A stretch of 64,000 bases of DNA. Origin: Buttiauxella agrestis ATCC 33320 (lineage in GTDB: Bacteria > Pseudomonadota > Gammaproteobacteria > Enterobacterales > Enterobacteriaceae). This document shows positions 1 through 10,378 of this stretch, in pieces. Under the pieces are notes generated by a model. The model was not told the DNA's origin, did not search any database, and was given only the letters and a program-made list of their open reading frames with translations. The stretch spans positions 81,069-145,068 of the forward strand of contig NZ_JMPI01000006.1 of the NCBI RefSeq assembly GCF_000735355.1. The letters run 5' to 3'. How positions within the stretch are numbered: the first letter of the stretch is position 1; each line of letters begins with the position of its first letter. A program made the position numbers and the translations under genes.

Positions 1-3000
1 GTGTAAGTGCCATTGGCGCGCAGGATAAAGGTGCCTTTATCGGCAATAACGACGCTATCGCCCGCCTGGAATGTTCCTGTGATTCCCGCAATCTGGAAAT
101 CGGTCACGTGCAACGGGTCGTTATCGGGGTCAACAATGGTATGCAGCACGTCGCCATTCAGCGCCGTATCTTCCGGCGTTGAAGCCACCTGAGTGGTTGG
201 CGTTGGCGGTGTGTTGGTCAGTAGAATAAACACCGTGGCGGTTTCGGTAACGCCGCCGCTGGTGACGGTATAGGTATATTTATCCTGGCCGACATAGCCC
301 GGCGTCGGGGTGTAAATCAGCGTGTTACCGGGGCCGCGAGTCACGGTGCCGTGCGTACCCTGGCTGAAATCGGTGACGGCCCGATCCGGGTTTACAAATC
401 TATCGTTCGCCAGCACATCGGTGGTAATGACGGTACCGGTATGCTCTTTTTCGATGTTATCGACCGCATCGTCTACGGCGGCAATGTGCAGCCCTAACGT
501 CGCGGTTTTGTCACCGTTCATGTTGCCGTCGGTCACGACGTAACTGACCAGAATATCGCCGTGCCAGTCGCCGCCAGGAGTGTAGTTGTACGTCCCATTG
601 GCATTAACGGTCAGAGTTCCGTGGCTGCCTGCCAGCGTCACGGTGGTGCCCGCGCTGTAAGTTTGCCCTTCAACGGTGAAGGTTTTCACCGTGAGGGTAT
701 CGACTGCGCCATCCGGATCGCGGTCGTTGGTTAAGACGTTGCCCGAGGCCGACGTATCTTCGTTGAGCGTCTGGTTTTCGTTGGCAACAATCGGCGCCTG
801 GTTGGTGACATTAATCGTCACCGTTGCCTGTTCCGTTACGCCGCCGCTGGTGACGGTGTAGGTGTAAGAATCGGTGCCGACAAAGCCCTGGTTTGGCGTA
901 TACGTCAGCACGCCGCCGACGTAAGTCAGCGTGCCGTTTGTCGGTTGCGTCACCGTGGTAACGGTTTTATCCGCGTTGGTAAACGAGTCGTTAGCCAGCA
1001 GGTCGCTGGCATTTTTAATCAGCGGCACATTGGCGTGAGTGGTGAAGCTGTCGTTGTTCGCATCGGCCACTGCCGTAATATTCACGCCCAGGGTGGCGGT
1101 ATTTGACCAGTGCGAAGTCGGGTCGTTATCGCGAGCAAAATCGAAGAAATTCACCCGACCGCCAAAGATCCCGTTGGCGGTGGTGTCGGTGGTGTCGGAG
1201 GCGCGCAAATGCAGACCGCCGCTGACCGAACCGTTGTAATCGGCGGTTGGCACAAAGCGCATCTGCGTGTTGCTGGCGAGCACAAAGGCGCGGTTCTCGC
1301 CCAGATCGGACGGGATCGCCTGCCAGGTGGTGCCATCAAAATATTGCCATTGGCCTTTGCTGGCATCGGTGTCATTGGCGTAAATCGCCACGTAACCCAA
1401 TGCGCCGCTGGCGTTTCCGCCGCCTGCAATCGCGGTCTGGTTATCGGTAGCATCACCATAAACCGACTGGAACAGTTGCCCAACCGTCTGCGTGCCGTTG
1501 GTGTCTTCGGCGATAGTCAGCGTTTTATCACCCAGCGTTGGGCGGTCGTTAATGTTGGTGACGACGGTGCTGAGGGTGATGACGGTTTCACTGTAGATTG
1601 AGGTGCCGCCATGCCCGCCCGTGGTGTTGATATCGGTGACGCTGCCGTTGGGAAGAACCGTCGGCGTGGAAGATATATCGCCGTTGACGTTGGTTTCTAC
1701 CAGCCGGACACCCAGCGTTGCCGGGTTGCCAAAATAGTTTGCGGCAGGCACAAAACGCAGTGACGAACTGGCCGTAAGGATTAACGCGTTACTGTCGCTG
1801 CGGTTGCCCACGGCAAGCCAGTTCACGCCATCGAGGGAATACTGCCATTCGCCCTGAGCGGCGTTGGTGGTTAATTGCGTGATAGCCACGCCGTAGAAGT
1901 TATCCGCCAGCGAGCCGCCCGCGCCGCCATTGGTGCTGTTATCCACGGTGTCGTGCTGGTCGTTGAAGAAGCCGCTAAACAGGCTGTTAACGCTTTGACC
2001 GTTCACTGAACTTCCGGGTGTGTCCTCTTCGAGCGTCGGGATTGTCACCGTCGGCGTGCCGACGACCACGGGCGCGTCATTCACCGGATTGACCGTGAAG
2101 GTAAAGGTGCGCGTCGTGATCAATGCCGACGAGGTGCCGCCAGGGCCATCTTCGTATTCGACCTGGCCTGGGTCAGAATTAGGATCGGTCATATTGGGTA
2201 ATGTCACCGGGCGCGAACCGGAGTTGCCGCCATCGTTGACCGCCACCGTCACGCCAAAATTGCCGTTCCAGTCCGACGCCGTGGCACTTCCAGGCACGTC
2301 AGGCAGCGAGACTTTTAGCCCCGCGAGATAAGTATTAATTTGCGTGTATGAGCCGGTAAAGGTCAGCGTGTCGGTGCCTGCTCCGGTGACGGTGCCGCCG
2401 CTGCCGGTTGGCGCGACAAAGGTAAATCCGTTCGGCAGCTTAACCGTCACCGTCATAGTCTGGCTGCCCGCATCCACATCACTGAGGGTGATCGGTGGCA
2501 GCGTGACCGTGGCACTGTTTTCATTGGTGTTGAGCACCGGACTGCCGCCCAGATCGATATGCGCCGGGTCGTTGATACTGCTCTGGAAAACGGTGCGATA
2601 CGTGGTCGCGACGTTTAGCTCAAGCCCGGTTGGGACTTTAGCGTAAGGGCTGACTTCAGTGGTCGGAACGGGTGATGTCCCATCGCCCGTAGGATTGGCA
2701 TTATTCCCACCGTTGGCACCGGTCGTCAGTCTGCCGTTTGCATCGCGCATGCGGTCATCAACAATCACTTCAACGCGGAAATACTGGTCAGCATCATCAA
2801 CCTGGATGCCGTTCATTCTTACCTGTAATTGCGCGAGATAAGCGTTGATTTGGTCGATAGTACCGGTGATCACCAGCGGTGCATTGACGCCATTTGCTGG
2901 CGGATTGACGCCATCCGGGCTGGTGGATTGCACCGTCACGCCCGATGTGGTGTTCAGCGAGGAGATAGTCACCGCCGAGTTTTGCTGGTCACGATATTGT

Positions 3001-6000
3001 AAAACATCGAACGGATTACCGTTTTGATCGGTGATCCGCACCGTCACTTGCACGATATTTTGTTCGCCTGTCGCAATGCCGCCCGCATCCGAAATATCCG
3101 GGTCGCTTATCACAAACCCGCCGACGCTGTTGCCACCGGGTGCGTTGTTATCAAGCAGAATCGTGTCTGTTGGCGCGGTCACGGTTGGCGCATCGTTAAC
3201 CGGCGTAATGGTAATGGCGACTTGCACATCTGCCGGCACTGCGCTGGTGGTGTTCCCGACGCTAGACGCCGAGGTATCCAGATGAATATTGAGCGTCACA
3301 TCGCCTGCCGCCGCCGCGTTTTGATCGTGGTTGGCATCTTTATCGCTGAGATAAGTCAGGCCACGGGTCGGGTCATTGAGCAACGCCTGAATGGCGCTGG
3401 CGGTGCCGGTTAGCACGAGTTGCCCGCTGTTATCGCCCGTAATCGTGACGCCATCAATAATAAAACCGCTGTTGTCATCTGCGCCTGCAATCCCCAGTTG
3501 GCCCTGGGCGACGGTCAGCGTCACGGTCACGTTTTTGCCGAAAGCCGCTGACTCGTCATCCGCGATAGTGATATCGCCACCGATAATCGTCGGCTGATCT
3601 TCGAAGGTGGTTTTGTCGGTATTACCGACCACCAGATTGCCGGGGTCATTGGTTTCGGAGGCGTTAATCACCACCTGATTAGCGGAGATGTTGCCGTTAC
3701 TGGCGGGAACGCCGTCCAGATACCAGTTGTAAGTGGTGCCATCAACCGCGCCGGGCAGGGTGCCGAATGCCGGAGTCGCAGGCTGGTTTACCGGGCCGCC
3801 GTTAGCCGCCCCATCTAAATTACCGTTGTCGTCACGCAGGCGGTCATCGGTGATGACCTGCACCTGGTATTGCGCGTTGCGGTCATCAGGGAAGGTGACG
3901 GTCAAACCCGCCAGCGCCGCGTTAATCTGGGCGACGGTTCCGGTGATCACCAAATAGCCATTGATACCGCCTGTGACGGTCGCTCCGGTGTTTGCCGCCG
4001 CCGTCAGCACGATGTTGTTGTATTCGGCCTGGCTAAAGGTGCTGCCATTGCTGTGCAGTAAGCGCACGGTCGTTTCGAGGATATTGGTAGCGCTTGTATC
4101 GCTTGTGATATCCGGGTCGGCCACGGTAAAACCGTTGATGGCGTGCGAACTGCCGCCGATATCAATCGGGCCGGAAGGCGCGGTGACGGTGGGTTTGTCG
4201 TTGGTCGGCGTGACATTAATCGTGAAGTGATTCCCCGATTGCTCTTTATCGCCATCCGAAAGCGTGAAGTTAAAACCGTCGGCATTTAGCCCGGCACCAG
4301 CAGTTTCATCGCCGTTGTTCAGGTAATAAATACGGCCATTGTTGATGTCCGCCTGGGTAAAGGTGGAGCCATTGCCGAGGAAGCTAAAATTCACGCCGTC
4401 GGTGGAGTACGCCAGGCGTCCGTGAGCCGGGACGGTGGAAACCGTATATTGCACCTGCTCGGGCGAGCTGTCCGGGTCGTAGGCCTGAAGCTGAGAATTG
4501 TCGAGCTGGACGTAACCGCCTTCCACCACCGTAGCCGGGTTGTTAGCGGGCTGACCGCCGATGTTATTGGGCGAGTCCGGCGGCACGGTGATATCCGGGC
4601 TGTCAGGCGTTGCCGGGATCATCGGGCCATCGTTAACGTTGGTGATGATAATCCCCACCGTCGCGTTGGCCGCAGACGCAGTACCCCAGCGATCCACTGC
4701 CGCGACAATAAAGCTGGTGCTGCGGACTTCAGAGCCATTACTGACAAACCGCAGCCCGCTGCTGTTATCGTTTTTCAATAGGCTGGCATCGAGTTTTAGC
4801 GTACCGATATCGGCGCTGGTGATCGTGACCCAACTGGTGCCATTGAAATACTGCAATACGCCACCGGTTGGCAGCGACTGGAAGACAATTTTTAGGGCGT
4901 TAGCTCCGACAACTTCGTTATTGAGTGCGTAGTTATTACTGCCATTAATATTGGCGATGTTTTCCCACGGCGAGCCGCTGTTGGCGTCATCCGGGTCGCT
5001 TAAATTCAGCTGCGAGGTGGTGATATACACCGTTTCGCCTTCTGCCAGAACCGTGTTGGAGGAGCCTGTAATCACGGGCGCATCGTTAACCGGAGTGACG
5101 AAAATTTTAAGCTCTGGGTTCCACGTCACTGCCACCGGGTTGCCATTGGCGTCGAGCGTGACTTGCCCTGCGGAAACGGAGAAACGAGCATTAAACTCGA
5201 AGTTTTCGCCGCCGTCATGAACGATGCGCACCAGGCCTGCATCCAGTTCGGCCTGGGTGAAAGACCCAAACGCGTTAACCGCGACCATGCCGCCGTTGCC
5301 ATCACTTTTCATGATGGTCAGGCCGCTTTGGCCCGCATCGGTCCCGAGATAGGTATACACGATTTCATTCGGGCTAATCCCTTGCACCACATAACTCATG
5401 CCCGGCGTGGCGTCGGAGATGTTTCCGGTGCCAGACAGCGCCAGCGAGCCGCCTTCGTTAATGGCGCCGTGCGGCGGCTGCGTTGGGTTATCGGGATCGG
5501 TGCCGATATAATCTGAGCTGTTCGTGCTGTCGGGAATATTCCACGGTGGGACGTTATCCGGCGTCGGGTTGTTTGCCAGGCGAACCAGGCCAATCGTGAA
5601 CTGGAAATGGGTTAACCGATCGGTTGCCGCGTCGCCGTCCCAAATCCCGCCCTGGCGGGTAAATGTGGTGCCGTCCGGGTTCCAGCGCAGCGCAGTGGAG
5701 TGGTCAATGACGCGGAAGTTAAACACGTCGATGCCGCCCGGTTGCGCATTCAGATACTGCGCATACGCGACTTTACCTTCAATCACATCTTCCATAGTGA
5801 AGGTGTCGCCGGTCTTTAACAGCAAGCCGTTGAGCGTCAAATAACCGTGCGTCAGCCCGGCGGTATCCACAACAAAACTGACACGTTCGGCCGGGGAGTC
5901 GGTATCCAGGCTGGTGAGCATTTCGGGCGTAAGCACCACATCAGCCGGGCCTGGCACCACATCGGCGTGCAGGCTGGATTCGGTATCAAGGAACGGGTCG

Positions 6001-7829
6001 TCATCTACCGGCTGAATATCAAGTATTATCGTGTTACTGGCGCTGGCAGACGTAGCTGTACCACCGCCTTCGTCAGTCACGGTCACGCCGAATGAATCCG
6101 TTCCTACGTTGTCCTGGCCGTCATTTTCATAGGTCAAAAAATTGCGTTCGGCATAGCTGAACTGCTGGCCTTGTGTGACCGGCACGCCCTTAAAATAAAG
6201 TGTGCCGTGAGCGGGCAACGCAGTAATGGTTAGCGTGAGATTGATGTCCTGCGTATCGCCACCACTTTCGGCCACGATGTACTGCCCGACATTCCCCGTG
6301 TTGGCTGCGTTTTGCGGCTGACCTTCATACACAATGCCCCCGCCGCTAATGGTGGGCGGCTGGTTTTCAGGTGCTATCTCAAGGGTGACGTTTACCGTGT
6401 CGGATTGGCCGATGGGCGTTGCGCCGTCGTTCACTTTGGCGGAAAAACCATCGGCGGTGTTTTGTGTGTCACCCGTCGCGGTGTGGACATATTTCAGCGT
6501 ACCGTTGCGCACATCTTGCTGAGTAAACACCGACCCCACGCCCAGGCGCGTGCCGTTGAGCGTCAGATAACCGTATTGCGGTATCGCCGTCAGGCTGTAG
6601 ACAATTTGCGATGCGCTTTGCGCGCCAATCTGTAATTCAGGATCGAGTGCTGCGAGCGTGGCTTCAGTAATCACGGTGCCCGAACCATTTCTTTCCGGCA
6701 CGATGAGCGTGCTGTCGGCGACCGTAACCGGATCGTTGGCTGGCGTAATCGAAATGTGCGTGACCAGGCTGTCGTTACCAGAAAGGCTAAGGACATAAAA
6801 CTGCACATCGGTTGAGGCCGACTGATGCCCCAGTTCGGTGTCACTGGCGGTGAATTTCAGCGAGTTAAGCCAGGCCTGTGCATCCGCCACGCTTCCGACG
6901 AACTCCAGGGTTTTCCCGGAAGTTGCACCGTTAACCAAATCCCCTGCGGCAGCATTCGTTAAGCTCACGCTAATCGCGACGTTTTCATCGCTGACGTTAA
7001 GCGTTAAGCCACTGAAGCTCCCGGTTTCAGCACCCGGACGCAGTGCACTTGGCTCAGAAACCACCATATCCGGCACGCGAGTGGTGATTTCCGGCGCTTG
7101 TAAAACACCGTCATAAGCCAGGGATAACGAGCGCGTTTCAATGACGCCAGTGCTGGACTCAAGCGTCCAGTCTGCGGCTTTTGCCGCGCTGCCGGTTTCG
7201 TCATTCGACGCCGCCACATCCGCATGGGTGTAATCCGCCATACGCGTAATGAGCACGGTATCTTGTGCGGTGACATTGCAGCCATACAGCAAAATATCGC
7301 CATCAGAGGTGAGCTTTTCGCCCAGCTTTTCTAGCTGCTGCTGATACTGCGCAATCGTTTTATCGTTAAGTTTGTCGCTACCGAGGGTGATTTCATCGCT
7401 CGCGCCGTGGCTGATGATATGAATCGCGCTGATATTTTTATCGTTTTTTAAGGCGTCATTAATCTGCTCAAGCCCGGACTGCTTTGAGTCCAGCACCAGC
7501 ACGCGGCTGCCCTCTGGCAACTGGCCTACCAGCGACTGCCAGTTCTGCACGTGGCTGTCGACAACATACACCTCGTGCGGGGCAGAGGCTGGTGCGTCAG
7601 CAGGTGCAGGCGTGGGCGCGGTAATGGACGCCGGAGCAGGGGCGGTTGATTGCGGCACAGTCACCGCTTTCGAGGCGTCCGGCGCGTTATTGTGATGCTG
7701 CGCGTCTAGCGGGTTATCCGTATGGCTTGCGGCTTCAGCGACGGCTGCGCCATCAAACAATTGTCGTGGCTCCAGAGCGAAACGATGATGGCGGGGGCGG
7801 GCGGGGTTGTCTCTTCTTTGTGTCGACAT
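1..7829 (-). CDS. Giant repetitive surface adhesin with N-terminal DUF4347 domain (3' end outside window)
   Basis: Reading the minus strand from the ATG at 7829 gives one open frame of 2,609 complete codons with no stop, running off the left edge. Residues ~18-28 read LEPRQLFDGAA, the LEPRxLFDGA signature at the head of many large type I-secreted adhesins. A DUF4347-like domain follows (about residues 85-235) with ISHG around His141 and LLYGC around Cys184. From ~residue 240 the protein is a chain of cadherin/VCBS-like beta modules, each opening near ITPVNDAP and carrying NGT-L-Y, TPTNDKP and D-P-D motifs. The last ~350 residues seen are two near-copies of a module with VLxNDxF and SGGVTExATV. 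No classical signal peptide is present, as expected for type I export; the export signal and secretion genes would lie beyond the left edge. Role in adhesion or biofilm is inferred from architecture. Confidence 0.9.
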   Translation of the reverse strand, partial: MSTQRRDNPARPRHHRFALEPRQLFDGAAVAEAASHTDNPLDAQHHNNAPDASKAVTVPQSTAPAPASITAPTPAPADAPASAPHEVYVVDSHVQNWQSLVGQLPEGSRVLVLDSKQSGLEQINDALKNDKNISAIHIISHGASDEITLGSDKLNDKTIAQYQQQLEKLGEKLTSDGDILLYGCNVTAQDTVLITRMADYTHADVAASNDETGSAAKAADWTLESSTGVIETRSLSLAYDGVLQAPEITTRVPDMVVSEPSALRPGAETGSFSGLTLNVSDENVAISVSLTNAAAGDLVNGATSGKTLEFVGSVADAQAWLNSLKFTASDTELGHQSASTDVQFYVLSLSGNDSLVTHISITPANDPVTVADSTLIVPERNGSGTVITEATLAALDPELQIGAQSASQIVYSLTAIPQYGYLTLNGTRLGVGSVFTQQDVRNGTLKYVHTATGDTQNTADGFSAKVNDGATPIGQSDTVNVTLEIAPENQPPTISGGGIVYEGQPQNAANTGNVGQYIVAESGGDTQDINLTLTITALPAHGTLYFKGVPVTQGQQFSYAERNFLTYENDGQDNVGTDSFGVTVTDEGGGTATSASASNTIILDIQPVDDDPFLDTESSLHADVVPGPADVVLTPEMLTSLDTDSPAERVSFVVDTAGLTHGYLTLNGLLLKTGDTFTMEDVIEGKVAYAQYLNAQPGGIDVFNFRVIDHSTALRWNPDGTTFTRQGGIWDGDAATDRLTHFQFTIGLVRLANNPTPDNVPPWNIPDSTNSSDYIGTDPDNPTQPPHGAINEGGSLALSGTGNISDATPGMSYVVQGISPNEIVYTYLGTDAGQSGLTIMKSDGNGGMVAVNAFGSFTQAELDAGLVRIVHDGGENFEFNARFSVSAGQVTLDANGNPVAVTWNPELKIFVTPVNDAPVITGSSNTVLAEGETVYITTSQLNLSDPDDANSGSPWENIANINGSNNYALNNEVVGANALKIVFQSLPTGGVLQYFNGTSWVTITSADIGTLKLDASLLKNDNSSGLRFVSNGSEVRSTSFIVAAVDRWGTASAANATVGIIITNVNDGPMIPATPDSPDITVPPDSPNNIGGQPANNPATVVEGGYVQLDNSQLQAYDPDSSPEQVQYTVSTVPAHGRLAYSTDGVNFSFLGNGSTFTQADINNGRIYYLNNGDETAGAGLNADGFNFTLSDGDKEQSGNHFTINVTPTNDKPTVTAPSGPIDIGGSSHAINGFTVADPDITSDTSATNILETTVRLLHSNGSTFSQAEYNNIVLTAAANTGATVTGGINGYLVITGTVAQINAALAGLTVTFPDDRNAQYQVQVITDDRLRDDNGNLDGAANGGPVNQPATPAFGTLPGAVDGTTYNWYLDGVPASNGNISANQVVINASETNDPGNLVVGNTDKTTFEDQPTIIGGDITIADDESAAFGKNVTVTLTVAQGQLGIAGADDNSGFIIDGVTITGDNSGQLVLTGTASAIQALLNDPTRGLTYLSDKDANHDQNAAAAGDVTLNIHLDTSASSVGNTTSAVPADVQVAITITPVNDAPTVTAPTDTILLDNNAPGGNSVGGFVISDPDISDAGGIATGEQNIVQVTVRITDQNGNPFDVLQYRDQQNSAVTISSLNTTSGVTVQSTSPDGVNPPANGVNAPLVITGTIDQINAYLAQLQVRMNGIQVDDADQYFRVEVIVDDRMRDANGRLTTGANGGNNANPTGDGTSPVPTTEVSPYAKVPTGLELNVATTYRTVFQSSINDPAHIDLGGSPVLNTNENSATVTLPPITLSDVDAGSQTMTVTVKLPNGFTFVAPTGSGGTVTGAGTDTLTFTGSYTQINTYLAGLKVSLPDVPGSATASDWNGNFGVTVAVNDGGNSGSRPVTLPNMTDPNSDPGQVEYEDGPGGTSSALITTRTFTFTVNPVNDAPVVVGTPTVTIPTLEEDTPGSSVNGQSVNSLFSGFFNDQHDTVDNSTNGGAGGSLADNFYGVAITQLTTNAAQGEWQYSLDGVNWLAVGNRSDSNALILTASSSLRFVPAANYFGNPATLGVRLVETNVNGDISSTPTVLPNGSVTDINTTGGHGGTSIYSETVITLSTVVTNINDRPTLGDKTLTIAEDTNGTQTVGQLFQSVYGDATDNQTAIAGGGNASGALGYVAIYANDTDASKGQWQYFDGTTWQAIPSDLGENRAFVLASNTQMRFVPTADYNGSVSGGLHLRASDTTDTTANGIFGGRVNFFDFARDNDPTSHWSNTATLGVNITAVADANNDSFTTHANVPLIKNASDLLANDSFTNADKTVTTVTQPTNGTLTYVGGVLTYTPNQGFVGTDSYTYTVTSGGVTEQATVTINVTNQAPIVANENQTLNEDTSASGNVLTNDRDPDGAVDTLTVKTFTVEGQTYSAGTTVTLAGSHGTLTVNANGTYNYTPGGDWHGDILVSYVVTDGNMNGDKTATLGLHIAAVDDAVDNIEKEHTGTVITTDVLANDRFVNPDRAVTDFSQGTHGTVTRGPGNTLIYTPTPGYVGQDKYTYTVTSGGVTETATVFILLTNTPPTPTTQVASTPEDTALNGDVLHTIVDPDNDPLHVTDFQIAGITGTFQAGDSVVIADKGTFILRANGTY

Positions 7830-8253
7830 AGCGGTGCATCACTCTGGTAGCGCGTCGTAGCATTAAGATAATGATACAACGTGTTTACATAATATGAATG
7901 TATTAGATGGGCTTATTACATAATATTTACGAATGTATTGAGAGTGAGTTTTTCGAAATATTCACATGCTTTCTATAAGGTTTTTGGCAGAAAGGGAGAT
8001 GGCGGGATAAAAGAACTAAATTGTTTCCAGAGTTAATAATAAAGCCACGTGCAGTTATTGTTCTATTTTAATTTTCGCATCACGGAATAGTTTCTATCTG
8101 AGAGTTTAATGCATTATTAAGCGTGAATTGCCAGGAACGAATCGAGCTAAATTAGATTAAATAGTAAGCAATACTTTTATATTTCTAATAATAGCTATTA
8201 TCTGAGAAATAATGAGTTACCAAATAATGTTAGCAAGATGTGAAGATAAATAA
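7830..8253. other. AT-rich upstream region of the adhesin, no gene
   Basis: No credible open frame is present. The stretch is much more AT-rich than its neighbours and should carry the adhesin promoter. Two direct copies of a motif beginning TTACATAATAT and ending GAATGTATT lie at 7885-7904 and 7916-7939, about 31 bases apart, which could be repeated regulator sites. I could not fix a -35/-10 pair with confidence. Confidence 0.5.
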
Positions 8254-8277
8254 AAAGCCACCGGATTCGGTGGCTTT
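8254..8277 (-). terminator. Rho-independent terminator after the SSS symporter
   Basis: On the minus strand a perfect 10-bp stem AAAGCCACCG / CGGTGGCTTT with a 4-base loop is followed by TTATTTAT. It lies 35 bases past the stop of the symporter gene. The stem is A-flanked on the other side as well, so it may work in both directions. Confidence 0.85.
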
Positions 8278-8311
8278 GGGGGATTAAGCGTGTTGTCTAT
8301 TCACGTTGCGG

Positions 8312-10090
8312 TTAACGTTGCGCTTGCGTCGAGGGCTTGAGGATGACAGTGGCATCATCAATTCGCGCACTGCGTTTTAACGCGTATCCGACAGCAAACA
8401 CCACCGCAGCGCAGCCCAGGAACAGCAGGCGGCCCCACATTGGGTTTGGAATCAGCATCATCGCAGACAAGCCCGCAGCCATGTAGATAGTCAGGTCGCC
8501 CAGCTTGTTACGTTGCATACGGTCAACGATGTCCTGCGCGTCGTCTTCAACACACTCCGTTTCGACATCTTTAAAGAATGCATCTGTTGCGGCGACATTG
8601 CTGTCGGCCTGCGGTTTGTAGAACAGGGCGCTCAGGCAGAAGAAGCCGCCGGTCAGCACCAGGTGTGCAACGATAGGAATGATGGTTTTCAGCTCGCTCA
8701 CTTCACGGCCAGTCAGTGTTTCAACCCCGAACCAGGACATGACGTACTGCGGCGTGAACACATCAACCACCATCCAGGAGACGCCCAGGCCGAATACTAC
8801 GGTTGCCCATGGCGCCCAGGAAGGCGTTCTGCGAATCAGCATACCGAAGAACAATGGCACCAGAATCGGCGATTGCAGCAGGGTCGCGACTTGCATCATC
8901 AGGTCAAAAAGACTCAGGTGCTTGAGCGAGTTGAAGAACTGCGCCATGAAGATAACCAACAGGCCGTTCACCAGGCAGGCAATTTGGCCCGCACGCAGTT
9001 GCTCTTTGTCGGTCGCTTTGCCTTTGCGCACAATCGTTGCGTAGAAGCTACGTACGAAGATGCCGGAGTTACGGTTTAGTGCTGAGTCCATAGAAGACAT
9101 GGTTGCGGCAAACAGGCCAGCCATCAACAGTCCAACGGTGCCAAGCGGCATCGCTTCGCGGGCAAACACCAGGTAAACCGCATCACGTGCTTTCGCGCCA
9201 AGTTCTGGATATTGTGCGCCTGCATTCGGGTAAAGAATCGCCGTCGCCCACGGTGGAATGAACCAAATCACCGCGCCAACCAGCATCATTAGCAGCGCCA
9301 TTAAAGCGGCCTTGCTGGCGTTTTTGGAATCTTTAGCATTCAGGAAGCGATAGGACTCCTGCATGTTGTTGATACTTTGCAGTTGCTTCACCACGAAGAA
9401 CAGGAAGGTGCCAACCATCAGTAACGGGTAATTCATATCCGGGCCAGTAAAGAAGCCGGATGGGAATTCAGTCACGATGTTTGCCGGGCCGCCCACTGCC
9501 CACAGGGCAACCACTGCGCAAGCGACGGAAATGACTGCGATAACCAATGTTTGAATAAAGTCGGATGCCACGACGCCCCATGCGCCACTCAACATGGAAA
9601 TCGCCAGCACCGCGAGGCCGGTAATCCAGATAGTCGTGATGATATCGGCGTTAAATACAGCGGAGGCAAATACCCCAAGGCCGTTTAACCACACGCCTGC
9701 GTTAATCACGCTCAGCGGGATAATAACCCAGGTAAAGAACTGCTCGTTGACCGGGCCAAAACGGCGGCGAACCGCTTCAGTTGGGGTGTCTACGCGCATT
9801 TGGCGGAAGCGGCGAGCGAAGTAGGCCCACGCCAGAAGATAAGCAAACATGTTGCCGATAAACACCGCCAGCACGGCGAAGCCATCGGTAAAGGCTTTAC
9901 CAGCGGCACCCGTGAAGGTCCAGGCGGAGAACTGCGTCATAAATGCCGTTGCCCCAACCATCCACCACAGCATCTTGCCGCCACCGCGGAAATAGTCGCT
10001 GGTGCTATTATTTGCCATTTTTTTAAATAGCAGGCTAATCGCCACCATTAACAAAAAATAACCCGCTATTACAATATAGTCGTAAGACAT
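8312..10090 (-). CDS. Sodium:solute symporter family (SSS) transporter
   Basis: A 592-residue polytopic inner-membrane protein with the SSS/SGLT layout. It starts MSYDYIVIAGYFLLMVAIS, has the early SDYFRGGGKMLWWMVGAT segment (SSS members have S-D-Y-F-x-A-G-R there), then about 13-14 hydrophobic segments, with SMDSALNRNSGIFVRSF in the middle as in the family core. A hydrophilic stretch (about residues 500-530, rich in D and E) precedes two final membrane segments. It should couple Na+ entry to uptake of a small organic solute; the substrate cannot be told from sequence. It is transcribed alone, ends at a strong terminator, and is divergent from yjdP. Confidence 0.85.
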   Translation of the reverse strand: MSYDYIVIAGYFLLMVAISLLFKKMANNSTSDYFRGGGKMLWWMVGATAFMTQFSAWTFTGAAGKAFTDGFAVLAVFIGNMFAYLLAWAYFARRFRQMRVDTPTEAVRRRFGPVNEQFFTWVIIPLSVINAGVWLNGLGVFASAVFNADIITTIWITGLAVLAISMLSGAWGVVASDFIQTLVIAVISVACAVVALWAVGGPANIVTEFPSGFFTGPDMNYPLLMVGTFLFFVVKQLQSINNMQESYRFLNAKDSKNASKAALMALLMMLVGAVIWFIPPWATAILYPNAGAQYPELGAKARDAVYLVFAREAMPLGTVGLLMAGLFAATMSSMDSALNRNSGIFVRSFYATIVRKGKATDKEQLRAGQIACLVNGLLVIFMAQFFNSLKHLSLFDLMMQVATLLQSPILVPLFFGMLIRRTPSWAPWATVVFGLGVSWMVVDVFTPQYVMSWFGVETLTGREVSELKTIIPIVAHLVLTGGFFCLSALFYKPQADSNVAATDAFFKDVETECVEDDAQDIVDRMQRNKLGDLTIYMAAGLSAMMLIPNPMWGRLLFLGCAAVVFAVGYALKRSARIDDATVILKPSTQAQR

Positions 10091-10378
10091 TTTAGTACCC
10101 CATGTCCGTATGAGTAAGTTTCAACTGGAAACATTAAAACACCGCAATCATATAACTTGAAATAGCGTTTCAATGTTTATTTTAAATAGCGGACGAGGAT
10201 CATGTTTTAGGATTTTTCTGTTAGTGCTTGAGAAGGATCTTAGGGGCGGCGGGGGACGAATCATTAACCAGTAAGGTGATATGTAAGGGGAATGTTAGTT
10301 AAAAATTGGGATTTCTCCGCTACTGGCACACAGGCCTTTTTCTTATCGTTTAGCGAACCAATTTCATGAGACAGGCTT

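Noticed and set aside
7..7831. Many + strand frames of 60-160 codons within the first 7.8 kb
   Set aside because: All are shadows of the single minus-strand adhesin frame, which has clear repeated protein motifs; none has a ribosome site or a domain.
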